From the NCBI RefSeq assembly GCF_000250635.1, contig NC_016940.1, positions 3,472,501-3,536,500 on the forward strand: a stretch of DNA of 64,000 bases. Direction: 5' to 3'. Under the pieces are notes generated by a model, which did no database searches, was not told the DNA's origin, and saw only the letters and a program-made list of their open reading frames with translations. A program made the position numbers and the translations under genes. Positions 42,052 through 51,600 of the stretch are shown piece after piece. Origin of the DNA: Saprospira grandis str. Lewin (GTDB lineage Bacteria > Bacteroidota > Bacteroidia > Chitinophagales > Saprospiraceae). Numbering within the stretch: the stretch's first letter is position 1; the number at the start of each line of letters is the position of its first letter.

Positions 42052-42267
42052 TTAACGTATGCTTTCCCAGTCGGCCAGTATTTTTATAAACTTCAGGCGG
42101 AGTTCTTCTAGCTCTGGATCATATCTTTTGCGAGAATCTAATTGATACAATCCTAGATCAACATCTATTGCTGTGGCAAACTCATCAATTTCCGTTTCAT
42201 CGTAATAGTCTTCTCCCCAAATCATATCGGCGAGGCGGTTGATGTCTGTGGCAATTTTTTTTAGCAT
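42052..42267 (-). CDS. Small acidic hypothetical protein
   Basis: The start MLKKIATDINRLAD (42265-42267) gives 71 residues. The frame is open to 42396, but those extra codons overlap the start of the divergent gene at 42367 and lack protein character. The product is helical and acidic (GEDYYDETEIDEFATAIDVDLG). No family was recognised. The two divergent genes share a 99-bp intergenic region. Codon pattern and composition look coding, but the case rests on that alone. Confidence 0.5.
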   Translation of the reverse strand: MLKKIATDINRLADMIWGEDYYDETEIDEFATAIDVDLGLYQLDSRKRYDPELEELRLKFIKILADWESIR

Positions 42268-42366
42268 GGGCTTGTTGTTTTTTGGGCTAAGCCTTGGTAG
42301 AATAATTGTATTTTGTTGAATCAATGGCTGAGCAAGGAGCTTTTGTGGCCAATAAAACAATTGACT

Positions 42367-42699
42367 ATGGAATTTGTGAATTTGCAGCCCCTTCAAACTA
42401 ATTATAAGGTAAAAGAGGGGCAGGAACTAAGGTATAGTTTCACTCAACATAGCTCTGTAGGCAATACTGGCGAGTTTGAAATTGTGGATCCCTGCATCAT
42501 TGAATTTAAAGAGAAAATTGTAGACTATAAACTGAAAATTGATGAAAGCGCCGGGGAGATCCGGCCTACTGGTGGCGATGAGGCCAGGGCTACTTTTATT
42601 TTTGTGGCCAAAAAGAAGGGAAAGACGAAGTTGAAGATTAAGCAGCTTTTTCGGGGGGCAGTGATAGAGGAGTATGTGATGAAAGTGGTGGTGGAGTGA
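42367..42699 (+). CDS. Hypothetical protein, chagasin/I42-inhibitor-like pattern
   Basis: The start MEFVNLQPLQTNYKVKEG gives 110 residues. It is predicted as an all-beta domain with the spacing of I42 cysteine-protease inhibitors: an SSVGNTGEFEIV strand where inhibitors have NPTTGY, a PTGGDEARATFIFVAKKKGKTKLKI segment where they have GxxG...FxAxxxGxxxL, and a closing EEYVMKVVVE strand. No signal peptide is visible, and the key NPTTG loop is absent, so the assignment is tentative. Confidence 0.5.
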   Translation: MEFVNLQPLQTNYKVKEGQELRYSFTQHSSVGNTGEFEIVDPCIIEFKEKIVDYKLKIDESAGEIRPTGGDEARATFIFVAKKKGKTKLKIKQLFRGAVIEEYVMKVVVE

Positions 42700-42758
42700 T
42701 GGGATTTTGTGTTTGTACAGACTTAAATCTATTGGGCTCCTTCTTTTTTAATGCCTAG

Positions 42759-43928
42759 CTAATCTACCAAATCCTCTTTTATCTTATCTAAAAAAGCCTC
42801 TGTCGCTCTTTTCTCCTGAGCAATCAATTCTTGAACAAAGGAGTCGAGCAAATCTACATCACTACCAAGTTCCAAAATTTTCTTGATATCTAGATTTTCA
42901 TATTTTTCTCCCGATTTGAAACCCTTCGGGGTAAACCAACCTATATGATGTTCATTTGGATTGAATTTAATTTCTGATTCCTTCATGATGTCTTGATAAC
43001 GCAGACCTAAGGCTGAATTACTGACATTTCTATCCCCTTCATACAAGCTATACCCAATATATAAACCATCTTCATCTTCATCCCAATAAACCTTAATATG
43101 ACAGCCATTCTTCAATTGATATTTGTTGTTTTTACGATTAAATTGTTCCGTAAATCGTGTTTTAAAACTAGTCTCTGATTCCTTAATTAAAGTTTGAAGC
43201 GTATGATAACTTAGATCAATAGCTTCTGCATATTCTGGATTCTTGATAATTAGTTCTTTAATGTCATCTTTCATTGTTGTTATTGAGGTTTGGTTAGTTA
43301 GTCGTTTTAAAAGATTGATATATTGAGCTATTGTTTCACGAATAATGGGTAGAGCTACAGCTTCTTTCCTACAGCTTTCTAGCCATAAAATAATATCATG
43401 TTTATAGGATATTATCTTGTAATTCTCAGAATCGAGGGACCTATCTGTCGGATCTTCTCCAAATAGATTTAAGTAATACAAACGAGCTGTAGGGTCGAAA
43501 TTATGATAACGCAGAAGCTGATTTTTCTGATCTTCAGCATAGATTTTGTTCTCAATAATAATTCTCTTGTTATCTGCATCTGTGATGACAATATCAATTC
43601 GCCCCCCTTCTGTTTTATCATCATTCAGAAACCCAGCAAACTTCTCAACTTCAACAATAGCTGACTTAGAATCAAAATTTTGAATGCTCTCTTGTTCCAA
43701 AAAAAGTCTAAGGAATTTATCTTCCTGTCCATGAGTTCCAGATGGATTAAGGAATTCGGCTAGTATTGAAGAATGTAGACGAACTTCTTTCTTATGTAAT
43801 TTAAGTGTCTCAAAGATATTGAAGTTTTCCCCCAATAACCTAGACATTTTTTTATAATGTCTAGACAAATGACTGACTTGACTAAAGAACAATTCTACTT
43901 TTGCAATATTCATATAAAATGAGTCCAA
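42759..43928 (-). CDS. PD-(D/E)XK nuclease-superfamily protein
   Basis: 389 residues. The N-terminal part has HSSILAEFLNPSGTHGQEDKFL, followed by the nuclease core GGRIDIVITDADNKRIIIENKIYAEDQKNQL. Asp in RIDIV and Glu/Lys in IENK form the metal site (about residues 110-135). This is the PDDEXK_4/9 type found in many accessory and defence regions. The C-terminal 200 residues are helical, then beta, possibly for substrate recognition. The DNA is AT-rich and matches the neighbouring accessory genes. The target is unknown. Confidence 0.85.
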   Translation of the reverse strand: MDSFYMNIAKVELFFSQVSHLSRHYKKMSRLLGENFNIFETLKLHKKEVRLHSSILAEFLNPSGTHGQEDKFLRLFLEQESIQNFDSKSAIVEVEKFAGFLNDDKTEGGRIDIVITDADNKRIIIENKIYAEDQKNQLLRYHNFDPTARLYYLNLFGEDPTDRSLDSENYKIISYKHDIILWLESCRKEAVALPIIRETIAQYINLLKRLTNQTSITTMKDDIKELIIKNPEYAEAIDLSYHTLQTLIKESETSFKTRFTEQFNRKNNKYQLKNGCHIKVYWDEDEDGLYIGYSLYEGDRNVSNSALGLRYQDIMKESEIKFNPNEHHIGWFTPKGFKSGEKYENLDIKKILELGSDVDLLDSFVQELIAQEKRATEAFLDKIKEDLVD

Positions 43929-43996
43929 TAATTAAAGATGTAATGTATCTAAAAATTCAATAACAACTTTTAAAAAAGCCGCTAAGCTTGGCAGAA

Positions 43997-44623
43997 TTAG
44001 CGATAAAATAAGACTACCCCCCCCACAACCGCCTCAAAGCGAGCTTTCAAATCACTATATTTTACAGCCTTCAGCCCCAGTTTTTTGAGGCGAGCCAGCG
44101 ACAAACTCTTTTGAGGACCTAGTTCTTTATCCAAAAGGGAAGTTGGAGCCAGATAAAAACACCATTGGTCCATATCCAGCGGGTTGATTGTTGCTTGATC
44201 CTTATGATCCAACAGGCAGAAAATATAAATATCTGCCTGCCTTTTGTATGTTTCCGAGTAATTTCCATCCTGCAGCAGCCCTTTAGTAGGTGCAATTCCA
44301 AAGCTAATACTAGATAGCTTTTTCTGCGCCCATGCTTGGATATAAGCAGCAGATTTCACCTCAATTTTGACCTTCCCTTTTTCTGTTTGGGTTTCAAAAT
44401 CATAGGCATCCCACTCTAAACGGCTAGGGGAATTTATGTCTAGCGCCATTTTTACAATGAATTCCGCCAGAATGCCTCTAGTTCGGTTCTCTATTAAGTT
44501 CGATTGATTCCATTTCCAGAAATCAAGCAGCTTAAATGCTAAGGATTTGGAGTTGGCTAGAAAAGCGGTATCCTCTTCTAAGTTAGGGGGAGTATAGTCT
44601 GTTTGGTAGGTTTTTTTGTTCAT
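43997..44623 (-). CDS. Probable restriction-endonuclease-like protein
   Basis: 208 residues. The segment NRTRGILAEFIVKMAL, then SRLEWDAYDFETQTEKGKVKIEVKSAAYIQAW, fits a PD-(D/E)XK core (Asp in WDAYDF, Glu-Val-Lys in IEVKS). The context between a second nuclease-like gene and the ATPase/DUF4276 pair supports a nucleic-acid-processing or defence role. No methyltransferase lies next to it, so it is not a standard restriction-modification pair. Family name not recognised. Confidence 0.7.
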   Translation of the reverse strand: MNKKTYQTDYTPPNLEEDTAFLANSKSLAFKLLDFWKWNQSNLIENRTRGILAEFIVKMALDINSPSRLEWDAYDFETQTEKGKVKIEVKSAAYIQAWAQKKLSSISFGIAPTKGLLQDGNYSETYKRQADIYIFCLLDHKDQATINPLDMDQWCFYLAPTSLLDKELGPQKSLSLARLKKLGLKAVKYSDLKARFEAVVGGVVLFYR

Positions 44624-44730
44624 TTGAGTGGGGGATATAGTTAAGGGATAAGGCGCTTTTCTATTTATTATGGAATAGAGTATAAGATAGTCATCCTTCC
44701 TATAAAAACAAAGTCCAGCGGTTAGAGCAA

Positions 44731-44763
44731 AAAAAAACGCCTAGCTCTCACTAGGCGTTTTTT
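44731..44763. terminator. Bidirectional terminator upstream of the nuclease gene
   Basis: AAAAAACGCCTAG and CTAGGCGTTTTTT form a perfect 13-bp stem with a 6-base loop. For the minus strand it ends the esterase gene 20 bp after its stop. Confidence 0.92.
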
Positions 44764-44782
44764 ATACTTTTCACTAAGCAAT

Positions 44783-46042
44783 CTATCTAAAAATTACTTT
44801 CCGTTCCAAACGCTGCCCATTTTCTAGTTGCAGACGCAGAACATACAAACCTGCAGGCAATTGCTGACGCTGAATCTCAATTTGCTGAGCGGGCGTTTCG
44901 GCCCACTGACGCAACTGACGTCCCTGAAGATCATAGAGCGAGAGCTGTAGCTGCCCCGCTGGCCAGTTGTTGAGGCGAAGGAATACCCGCTCTTGAGCAG
45001 GATTAGGAAAAACTTGGCCTTCTACCAAAGGCACCGAAAGTTCGTCTACTCCAGCCGCCAAACCACAAACCTCATTGTGCAAAAACAAAAAGCTGTTGTC
45101 AAAAACAGAGTCTTGCCATGTAGGCACATTAGGCCCACCAGACATATAACTAACGTGGTCGTTGCTATTCGGAATGGTAATCAACCCATTGGTCAAGCCC
45201 AAATCATTGGCCTTTTGCGTAATCGTTTCGCTGCCCTCTACATAGACAATGTCCACGCTGAATCCCCCTGCACTAATAGAGGCATAACCAGGACCATAAG
45301 GCACTACATCATCGCCATCATCATGCACCGAAAACACGGGCGGGTCGTTGGCATCCATCCAACTCGTACGAGCCAAAGCACCAGAATAGTTAATTACAGC
45401 ATGAATCTCAGAAGAATACTGATAGTTAGAAGAACTGTTGCCTTCTAAGCCACCATTATTCTGAATAATCGTGTCAATATGAGCCGGAATGGGATCCGTA
45501 GCATCTACAAAACCCGCTTGCATGGCCGTAATTGCCCCCGCAGAAACACCTCCCGCAAAAATATAGTTGGTGTCAATCTGATAAGGGTTGCCATTGGCCG
45601 CATCTTCCCGCAATTTACGGACAGAGGCTTTCATGTCGCCCATTGCCTTGATGGCCACATCCAAAAAGTCAAAAGAGTCCGGAAGTGAAGTAAATGGCCC
45701 ATCATACAAACGATAATCAATGGCTACAGCCACATAGCCCTGCTGCGCCGAGTAATGGCAAAGACTAGCCAATTGCTCCCGATCGCCAGAAATAAAGCTG
45801 CCCCCAAAGGCCCAAATAATAGCCGGCCGATTGCTGATTTGATCATTCGCCGGATAATAAATATCCATATACAATTGCTGTGTATCGCCATTAAAGGTAA
45901 TATTCTCCCCAAATTGTACCGCCAAAGCCGTGTCAATATCAGTGAAGATCAATTCCCGATAACGCTGCCCATCACAGCCGTTTTGAGCCATCAGGCTCGA
46001 CCCAAAAAACAGGGCCATAAAGAAGTAAATTAGCTTTTTCAT
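44783..46042 (-). CDS. Secreted carboxylesterase-like alpha/beta hydrolase with type IX sorting domain
   Basis: 419 residues. Signal peptide MKKLIYFFMALFFGSSLMAQ. The hydrolase core has the oxyanion-hole segment WAFGGSFISGDR and the nucleophile elbow GGVSAGA (GxSxG), with Asp and His probably in VHDDGDDVVPYGPG and NSNDHVSYM, like BD-FAE/lipase-type esterases. The last 75 residues are a Por/type IX sorting domain: VFPNPAQERVFLRL, LYDLQGRQLRQW, LPAGLYVLRLQ, ending RKVIFR. It is therefore exported across the outer membrane and likely cell-attached or released. Substrate unknown. Confidence 0.92.
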   Translation of the reverse strand: MKKLIYFFMALFFGSSLMAQNGCDGQRYRELIFTDIDTALAVQFGENITFNGDTQQLYMDIYYPANDQISNRPAIIWAFGGSFISGDREQLASLCHYSAQQGYVAVAIDYRLYDGPFTSLPDSFDFLDVAIKAMGDMKASVRKLREDAANGNPYQIDTNYIFAGGVSAGAITAMQAGFVDATDPIPAHIDTIIQNNGGLEGNSSSNYQYSSEIHAVINYSGALARTSWMDANDPPVFSVHDDGDDVVPYGPGYASISAGGFSVDIVYVEGSETITQKANDLGLTNGLITIPNSNDHVSYMSGGPNVPTWQDSVFDNSFLFLHNEVCGLAAGVDELSVPLVEGQVFPNPAQERVFLRLNNWPAGQLQLSLYDLQGRQLRQWAETPAQQIEIQRQQLPAGLYVLRLQLENGQRLERKVIFR

Positions 46043-46167
46043 AAAATATGATGTTGTTGGTTACTGCAATACAGCAATATTACAAAAAAAATTCTTTTGT
46101 AAAATTATTGTTAAGCCGCAAGCTCTCCTCAATATCACTTAGTTTGAAGAACTAATATTTATTTTTT

Positions 46168-46327
46168 GGGGCCTCCGCAGCAAAGCTGCGGCGGTTACTC
46201 CCTTCGGTCGTCGAACTGCGGCCTAAAGGCCTTGTTGTCGCTTTGGGGCTCGCAGGTTTGCTCGGCCCTGCGGCGCTTGCAGCGCCTGGGTCTGGCCCTT
46301 CGGGCCACCCCGCCGCATCGCTAGGCC
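46168..46327 (+). repeat. GC-rich intergenic element, GCE copy 15
   Basis: Follows six T. It is an expanded copy: GCAGCAAAGCTGC, then the GGTTACTCCCTTCGGTCGTCGA insert shared with copy 4, GGCCTAAAGGCC, GGCGCTTGCAGCGCC and GGCCCTTCGGGCC. Confidence 0.85.
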
Positions 46328-46354
46328 AAATGGAATTCCTAGACTTCAAGCAGC

Positions 46355-47206
46355 TTACCAACTCAAATAAGGCAATAAGCGTTCGTAGTTTCCACTCCCA
46401 TCATCAAACTCAAAAAAGGTTTGTAGTACATGCGGACCATCAAATGGTTCTTGCTCTTCTCGCCAACGAACAATCGCCTTGGCTTGCTTCCAATTTAAGT
46501 AGGGGTGGCTTTTTAGTTCTTCCTCTGTAGCTGTATTCAAGTTGATTTTCTTAATATTATGCGGCCGGCAATGTAGCTTCCCCTTGATTTTTTGGTAGGT
46601 AGAATCAGGTAAACCATAAAGCTCGGCTACTTGCTCTACCTTATAAAATCCCCCCAAGGCTTTTCTAAATTTTACAATTCTTCGGGCATAGCCTGGCCCA
46701 ATTCCACGCAGCTCTTGCCAGTCTTGCTCATTGGCCGAATTGATCTCTAAACGATCAAACTTAGGCCGCCTTTTCTGCCTTTTCTTTTTTCGCTTGTAGG
46801 GCACAAAATTAGCTGGCCGCTCTGGCAACTGAATATAGGGCCTTAGGCGAATATAATCTGTACTGTCTAAGGTGTAAATTTTGGCCAAATCTTCTTTGTA
46901 GCGATACTTTCCCCCCTTAGACCGATAGTTAATTATGGACCTAGCTGTCCTCGCCGATAAGCCCAGTTGCTCTAGCTCCTCTTGCTCTGCCAAATTAGGG
47001 TCAAATGGAGCCAATACAATTTCTTCTGGGGCCAGACTGTCTACTTTGTCTTGCTCCAAAAGTAAAACTTCCATCTTTAATGGTGGCTCTGAATTAGGCC
47101 GCCAATACAAATAACTATTGAGCCCAAAGAAAAATAAAATCAAGATAATTAAGGTCAGGGCCGCAACCCGCTCTGAACGACTGTAGTAAAAGTAATCTTG
47201 TAACAT
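46355..47206 (-). CDS. Membrane-anchored helix-hairpin-helix protein, ComEA-like
   Basis: 283 residues. One N-terminal membrane segment (about 14-33, VAALTLIILILFFFGLNSYLYW) and three helix-hairpin-helix units. The first has LEQLGLSARTARSIINYRSKGG. The second, LEINSANEQDWQELRGIGPGYARRIVKFRKALGGF, is a canonical DNA-binding HhH. The third is INLNTATEEELKSHPYLNWKQAKAIVRWR. Similar proteins are common in Bacteroidota and related to ComEA, the periplasmic DNA receptor, but a competence role is not shown here. Confidence 0.9.
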   Translation of the reverse strand: MLQDYFYYSRSERVAALTLIILILFFFGLNSYLYWRPNSEPPLKMEVLLLEQDKVDSLAPEEIVLAPFDPNLAEQEELEQLGLSARTARSIINYRSKGGKYRYKEDLAKIYTLDSTDYIRLRPYIQLPERPANFVPYKRKKKRQKRRPKFDRLEINSANEQDWQELRGIGPGYARRIVKFRKALGGFYKVEQVAELYGLPDSTYQKIKGKLHCRPHNIKKINLNTATEEELKSHPYLNWKQAKAIVRWREEQEPFDGPHVLQTFFEFDDGSGNYERLLPYLSW

Positions 47207-47304
47207 AGATGAGAGAAATTGAAGGTGACAAAATCGCTCATTTTGTTTTGGCCCTTAAAGATAAGATTTAAGGTTGTAAACGCAAATTTATTTTAGCGTA
47301 GTGG

Positions 47305-47341
47305 AAAAGAAAAAGCTTGAACCTCAGCAGATTCAAGCTTT
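47305..47341 (-). terminator. Terminator after the Rpn-type gene
   Basis: On the minus strand AAAGCTTGAA and TTCAAGCTTT pair around a 10-base loop, followed by TTCTTTTCC. It lies 14 bp past the stop. Confidence 0.7.
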
Positions 47342-47354
47342 CTATTGTTTAGGG

Positions 47355-48254
47355 CTAATCCTCTAGCCAGTTTTTGATTTGTTCTAGAGAGCAGCCCGTA
47401 ATTTGGGCAATTTGTTCTAGGGCTAAATTGGCCGCTTGCATTTGTTTAGCCATGGCTTTTTTGGCGGCTAATGCGCCTTTTTCCTCTCCTTTTTTTAGTC
47501 CTTCTTCCAGGCCCTCTGCTCTGCCTTGTTCTAGGCCCTCTTCTAGGGCGGTATCAATTGCATTTTTAATATCTCGATGCTTTTTGAGGGAGACCTCATA
47601 ATTTTGGCGCTCCTCAATAGAGTAGCTGGCAATTTCGGCGGCATGGAAAAGCCCAGTGAAAATGCGCTCTTGCAAGGCCGCTGGCCGATCTTCTAATTTG
47701 GCCAAATAACGGAAAAGATAAAGCCATTTATCCTGTAGATCTTCTAGCTCATCTAGGGTTTTAGTGAAATTAGGCAGCTCGATATAAATATAGGTAAGGT
47801 CTTCAAAGAAAAGCTCTTTATCTTGGTCCTTGAGCTGTACATAGCGAATCACTCGATTATGCGGGTTGGGCTGATTGATCTTAAAATCAAGAATACAGAT
47901 CGTATAAATGGGCCAAAGCTTAAAATTCCAATCGCCCCTTTCAGATTGTTCTTGAATGGCGAAGGTGCTATAAAAAATAGAGCGATCGATGAAGTGATTT
48001 TGCTTACTGCGTTGCAGCTCAATAATAAACTGCTCGCCTCGGCTGCTGGTGCAATAGATATCAAAAATAACTTTTCGGTCCAGAAAGCTGGAGGGTAGGC
48101 GTTCGCTAGGGAGATATTCGAGATCCTCCACCTGATGCTTTTCGGGCAGCAGCTGATTGAGAAAATGGATGAGTAGCTCCTTATTGGCGGCCTCGCCAAA
48201 AAGCTTCTTAAATCCAAAATCGGTGAGTGGATTGATATAGCGATCCTTGATCAT
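47355..48254 (-). CDS. Rpn-family PD-(D/E)XK nuclease/putative transposase
   Basis: The start MIKDRYINPLTDFGFKKLFG is the family's usual beginning; the ATG seven codons upstream is possible. About 299 residues. The Rpn (recombination-promoting nuclease, PDDEXK_2) core is seen in DFGFKKLF, then KVIFDIYCTSSRGEQFIIELQRS, with the Asp and Glu-x-Gln variant of the metal site. The C-terminal tail holds Glu/Gly/Lys heptads (EQGRAEGLEEGLKKGEEKG) and a short helix-turn-helix-like end. Many genomes carry numerous copies; cellular role unclear. Confidence 0.9.
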   Translation of the reverse strand: MIKDRYINPLTDFGFKKLFGEAANKELLIHFLNQLLPEKHQVEDLEYLPSERLPSSFLDRKVIFDIYCTSSRGEQFIIELQRSKQNHFIDRSIFYSTFAIQEQSERGDWNFKLWPIYTICILDFKINQPNPHNRVIRYVQLKDQDKELFFEDLTYIYIELPNFTKTLDELEDLQDKWLYLFRYLAKLEDRPAALQERIFTGLFHAAEIASYSIEERQNYEVSLKKHRDIKNAIDTALEEGLEQGRAEGLEEGLKKGEEKGALAAKKAMAKQMQAANLALEQIAQITGCSLEQIKNWLED

Positions 48255-48448
48255 CTTTTTTTCTTCTTTTCCCAAAATTAAGATATTTAAATGAGGTGGT
48301 AAAAAAATGCAGTGCTAAAAACTGCGTATACCACTAACTATAAAGACTAAAAACTAAATAGTCAACAGTTTAATACACTTAAATTGAAATTTGGGCCAAA
48401 TTTGCGGTTTGGGGGCGCGAAGCGCCTGGCCACTGTGCAGTAGGGGAC

Positions 48449-48563
48449 GGCCTAGCGATGTGCAGCAGTGGCCCGCAGGGCCAGACCAAAGCGGCGCAGC
48501 CGCTGCAGGGCCGAGCGAATAGCGAGCTGCGAAACGTAGCGCCCGCCGCAGGCGGGAGGCCCC
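48449..48563 (-). repeat. GC-rich intergenic element, GCE copy 16
   Basis: Reverse orientation, GGCCTAGCGATGTG to GGAGGCCCC followed by AAAA. Inserts are GGCCCGCAGGGCC, GCGGCGCAGCCGC and CCCGCCGCAGGCGGG. The 48255-48448 stretch is AT-rich with no gene. Confidence 0.85.
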
Positions 48564-48672
48564 AAAACATAAAAAAAAATATTAGATTCTAGATAGGCTG
48601 GACAAAAGTCAGTTTTATTTGTAGTTCTTGATACATTTTAATTATTTTCAGGGCAGAACAAAACAGACAAAC

Positions 48673-51600
48673 ATGAGTAATTTCCACTTCCTCAAAAAGG
48701 AATGGCCCCAGCTCTATACCCAAGCAAGAGAGGCCGAAAAACACCTATTAACCGCTCCTCGGACGGCTGCTTTTTATAGCCGATTGACTTTAGAATTAAC
48801 GGTTTATTGGCTTTATGACCATGATGAAGATTTGGGTCAGCGCTATGCCGATGAAACCCTTTTTGGTCTTTTGCAAAAGCCCAGTTTTAAGCAAATGCTG
48901 CGGCCTTCTATGCAGCGGGACCTCGATTATATTCGCAAAATTGGCAATGCGGCTGCCCATAGCGCCCAGGCGGTCAGTGGAGAAGAGGCCAAAGAAGCCC
49001 TAAAAAATGTTTTTCGCTTTATGAATTGGCTGGCCCGAAGTTATTCGGCCAATGAAGCTATGCCCATTCACAGCTGGTCCGATGAGCATTTGCCCCTAGG
49101 CGGAAGCGCCCAAAAGGAACTGAGCCGAAAGGAATTGGCCAAACTAGAAAAAAGCTTTGAGGAGAAACAAAAAACTATCCTCAAGGAGCTCGAGCGGCTC
49201 AAGAAAATTGAGGAGGAAAACCAGCGATTAAAAGAAGAAAACGCACAGTTTAAGGCGCAAAAAGAACGCAACCGCGCCAATATGCTGAAAAAAGGCGAGG
49301 AACCTGGTCTAGCTCCAGAAGTGCGGACCGAAAAAGAAAGTCGCGAACTCTATATTAACCAGATGCTGCGAGAAGCGGGCTGGAATCTCAAGGACCATCG
49401 ACAAGTTGTTGAAGAATATACCATTCATGAGATGTATCCTGGCCGTAAGGGCTATGCCGATTATGTATTCTTTGATGAAAAAGGATTGCCCCTAGCTATT
49501 CTCGAAGCCAAATCCATTACGAAAGACCCCGAAAAAGGGAAGGAGCAGGCCAAACTATATGCCGATGCCCTAGAACGAAATACAGGCCGTCGTCCCATTA
49601 TCTTTTTGAGTAATGGCCTCGAAACCACAATCATCGACGATCAATTTTATAAGGCCGAACGCCGAATTTTGGGCTTTTATAGCCGAGAAGAGCTAGAGAG
49701 TCTACACTATAAGCACAAAAACAGAAAAGCCATTGAAAGGGTAGGGCCCGACCCCCAGATTGCGGGCCGCCCCTACCAAATGCAGGCCGTGCTCAGTGTG
49801 AACCAAGCCCTAGAAAACCGAGAGCGGGCGGTGCTTTTATCTATGGCCACAGGTAGTGGAAAAACCCGTACGGCTGCCGCTTTAGCTAAGGTCCTTTTTG
49901 AAAATAACTGGGCCAAACGGATCCTCTTTTTAGCCGACCGCCGCACTTTAGTCAAACAAGCCCAGCATGCCTTTAAAGATCATCTAGAAAACTACAGCAG
50001 CATTAGCCTGCTCGATAAAAAGGAAGAAGGGGAGGAGCATGCCCGCTTGGTTTTTTCGACTTATCCCACTATGCTCAATTATCTGAATAGAACAGAGGAG
50101 CGAAAATTTGGCATTGCCCAATTTGATTTTATTGTGGTGGATGAGGCCCACCGTTCGGTCTATAAAAAGTACAAGGCCATCTTTGATTATTTTGATGCAA
50201 TTTTAATTGGTCTAACGGCTACGCCCCAAGATCAGGTAGATCGCGATACCTATCAACTCTTTCATTGTCCAAAGAATAATCCCACCTTTGAGTATCCGCT
50301 TCAAGAGGCCGTAGCGGCCAATTATCTGGTTCCGCCCATCATTATAGATGGTAGCACTCAAATTACTACAGAAGGGGTGCATTATAAGGACCTCAGTCCC
50401 GCCGAAAAAGAAGAGTATGAAGATAGTTTCATGAATGAAGAAGAGGAGGAAATGCCCGAATCTATCGCCAATAGCGAGCTAGATGTTCGACTCTTTAATG
50501 CCCCCACAGCCGATAAAATCCTCCATCTCTTGATGGAAAAGGGCCTCAAGGTAGAGCAAGGCGATAAACTGGGGAAAACTATCATCTTTGCCAAAAATAT
50601 TAAGCATGCTAAGTTTCTCAAAAAGCGCTTTGATTTGCTTTTTCCGGCTCAGGCCGACTTAGCCGAAACCATTTATGGCAGTAAGGACCATGTAGAATCG
50701 CTTTACGATCGTTTTAAAGACCCCAGACAGCTTCCCCAAATTGCCATTTCGGTAGATATGCTCGATACGGGGGTAGATGTGCCCGAAATTGTCAATCTGG
50801 TCTTCTACAAAAAGGTCCGTTCTCATGCCAAGTTTTGGCAGATGCTGGGGAGGGGAACTCGTTTATCTCCCGACCTCTTTGGTCCCGGCCAAGACAAAAC
50901 CTTCTTTTACATCTTTGATGTTTGCGATAATGTGAGCTTCTTCGAAGAGAGTTTTGAGAAGGGCCAAGGCAGCCGCAGCCCCTCTATGGAGGAGCGGGCC
51001 TATAAGCTTAAACTAGAAATTGCCCAAGCTCTCAATCATCTAGATTATCAGGATGATGAACGCTTTTTGGCCCATCAAAAGGCCCTAAGAGATGAGGCCT
51101 GGCAGGCCCTCATGGCCCTAGACCAACACCAAATTGAGGTCAAAGCCATTTATCCGCTCTACAAAAAGTATGAGCAGCGCAGCCGCTGGGATCAGCTCAA
51201 CAGAAAAGATCTGAAGGAGATTGTCGAAGAATTGGCCCCTATTGCCGCGCAGGTAGATCAGGATAGCGATCTAGGCGCTCGCCGCCTTGATCAAATGATT
51301 TGGCAACTGCAATTGCTTTTCCTGAAAAATAAAGACCGAAGCAAAAAGGCCAACCGCCTGCGCGAAAGCCTCGATCTGCTGGCCCAAAAAGGCAATATCA
51401 AACAGATTCGAGAAAAAGCGCCACTCATCAAACAGTTGCGCCAGCTCGGCGCTATTGAGGCCCTCGATTTTTGGGGCCTAGAGGAGGCCCGCCTAGAACT
51501 GCGGGAACTGCTCCGCTTGCTCGATAAAAAGCAAAAACAAGCCATTTATAGCCATTTTGCCGATGAGCTGACTGGAGCCGAAGATAGAGAAATGCAAGGC

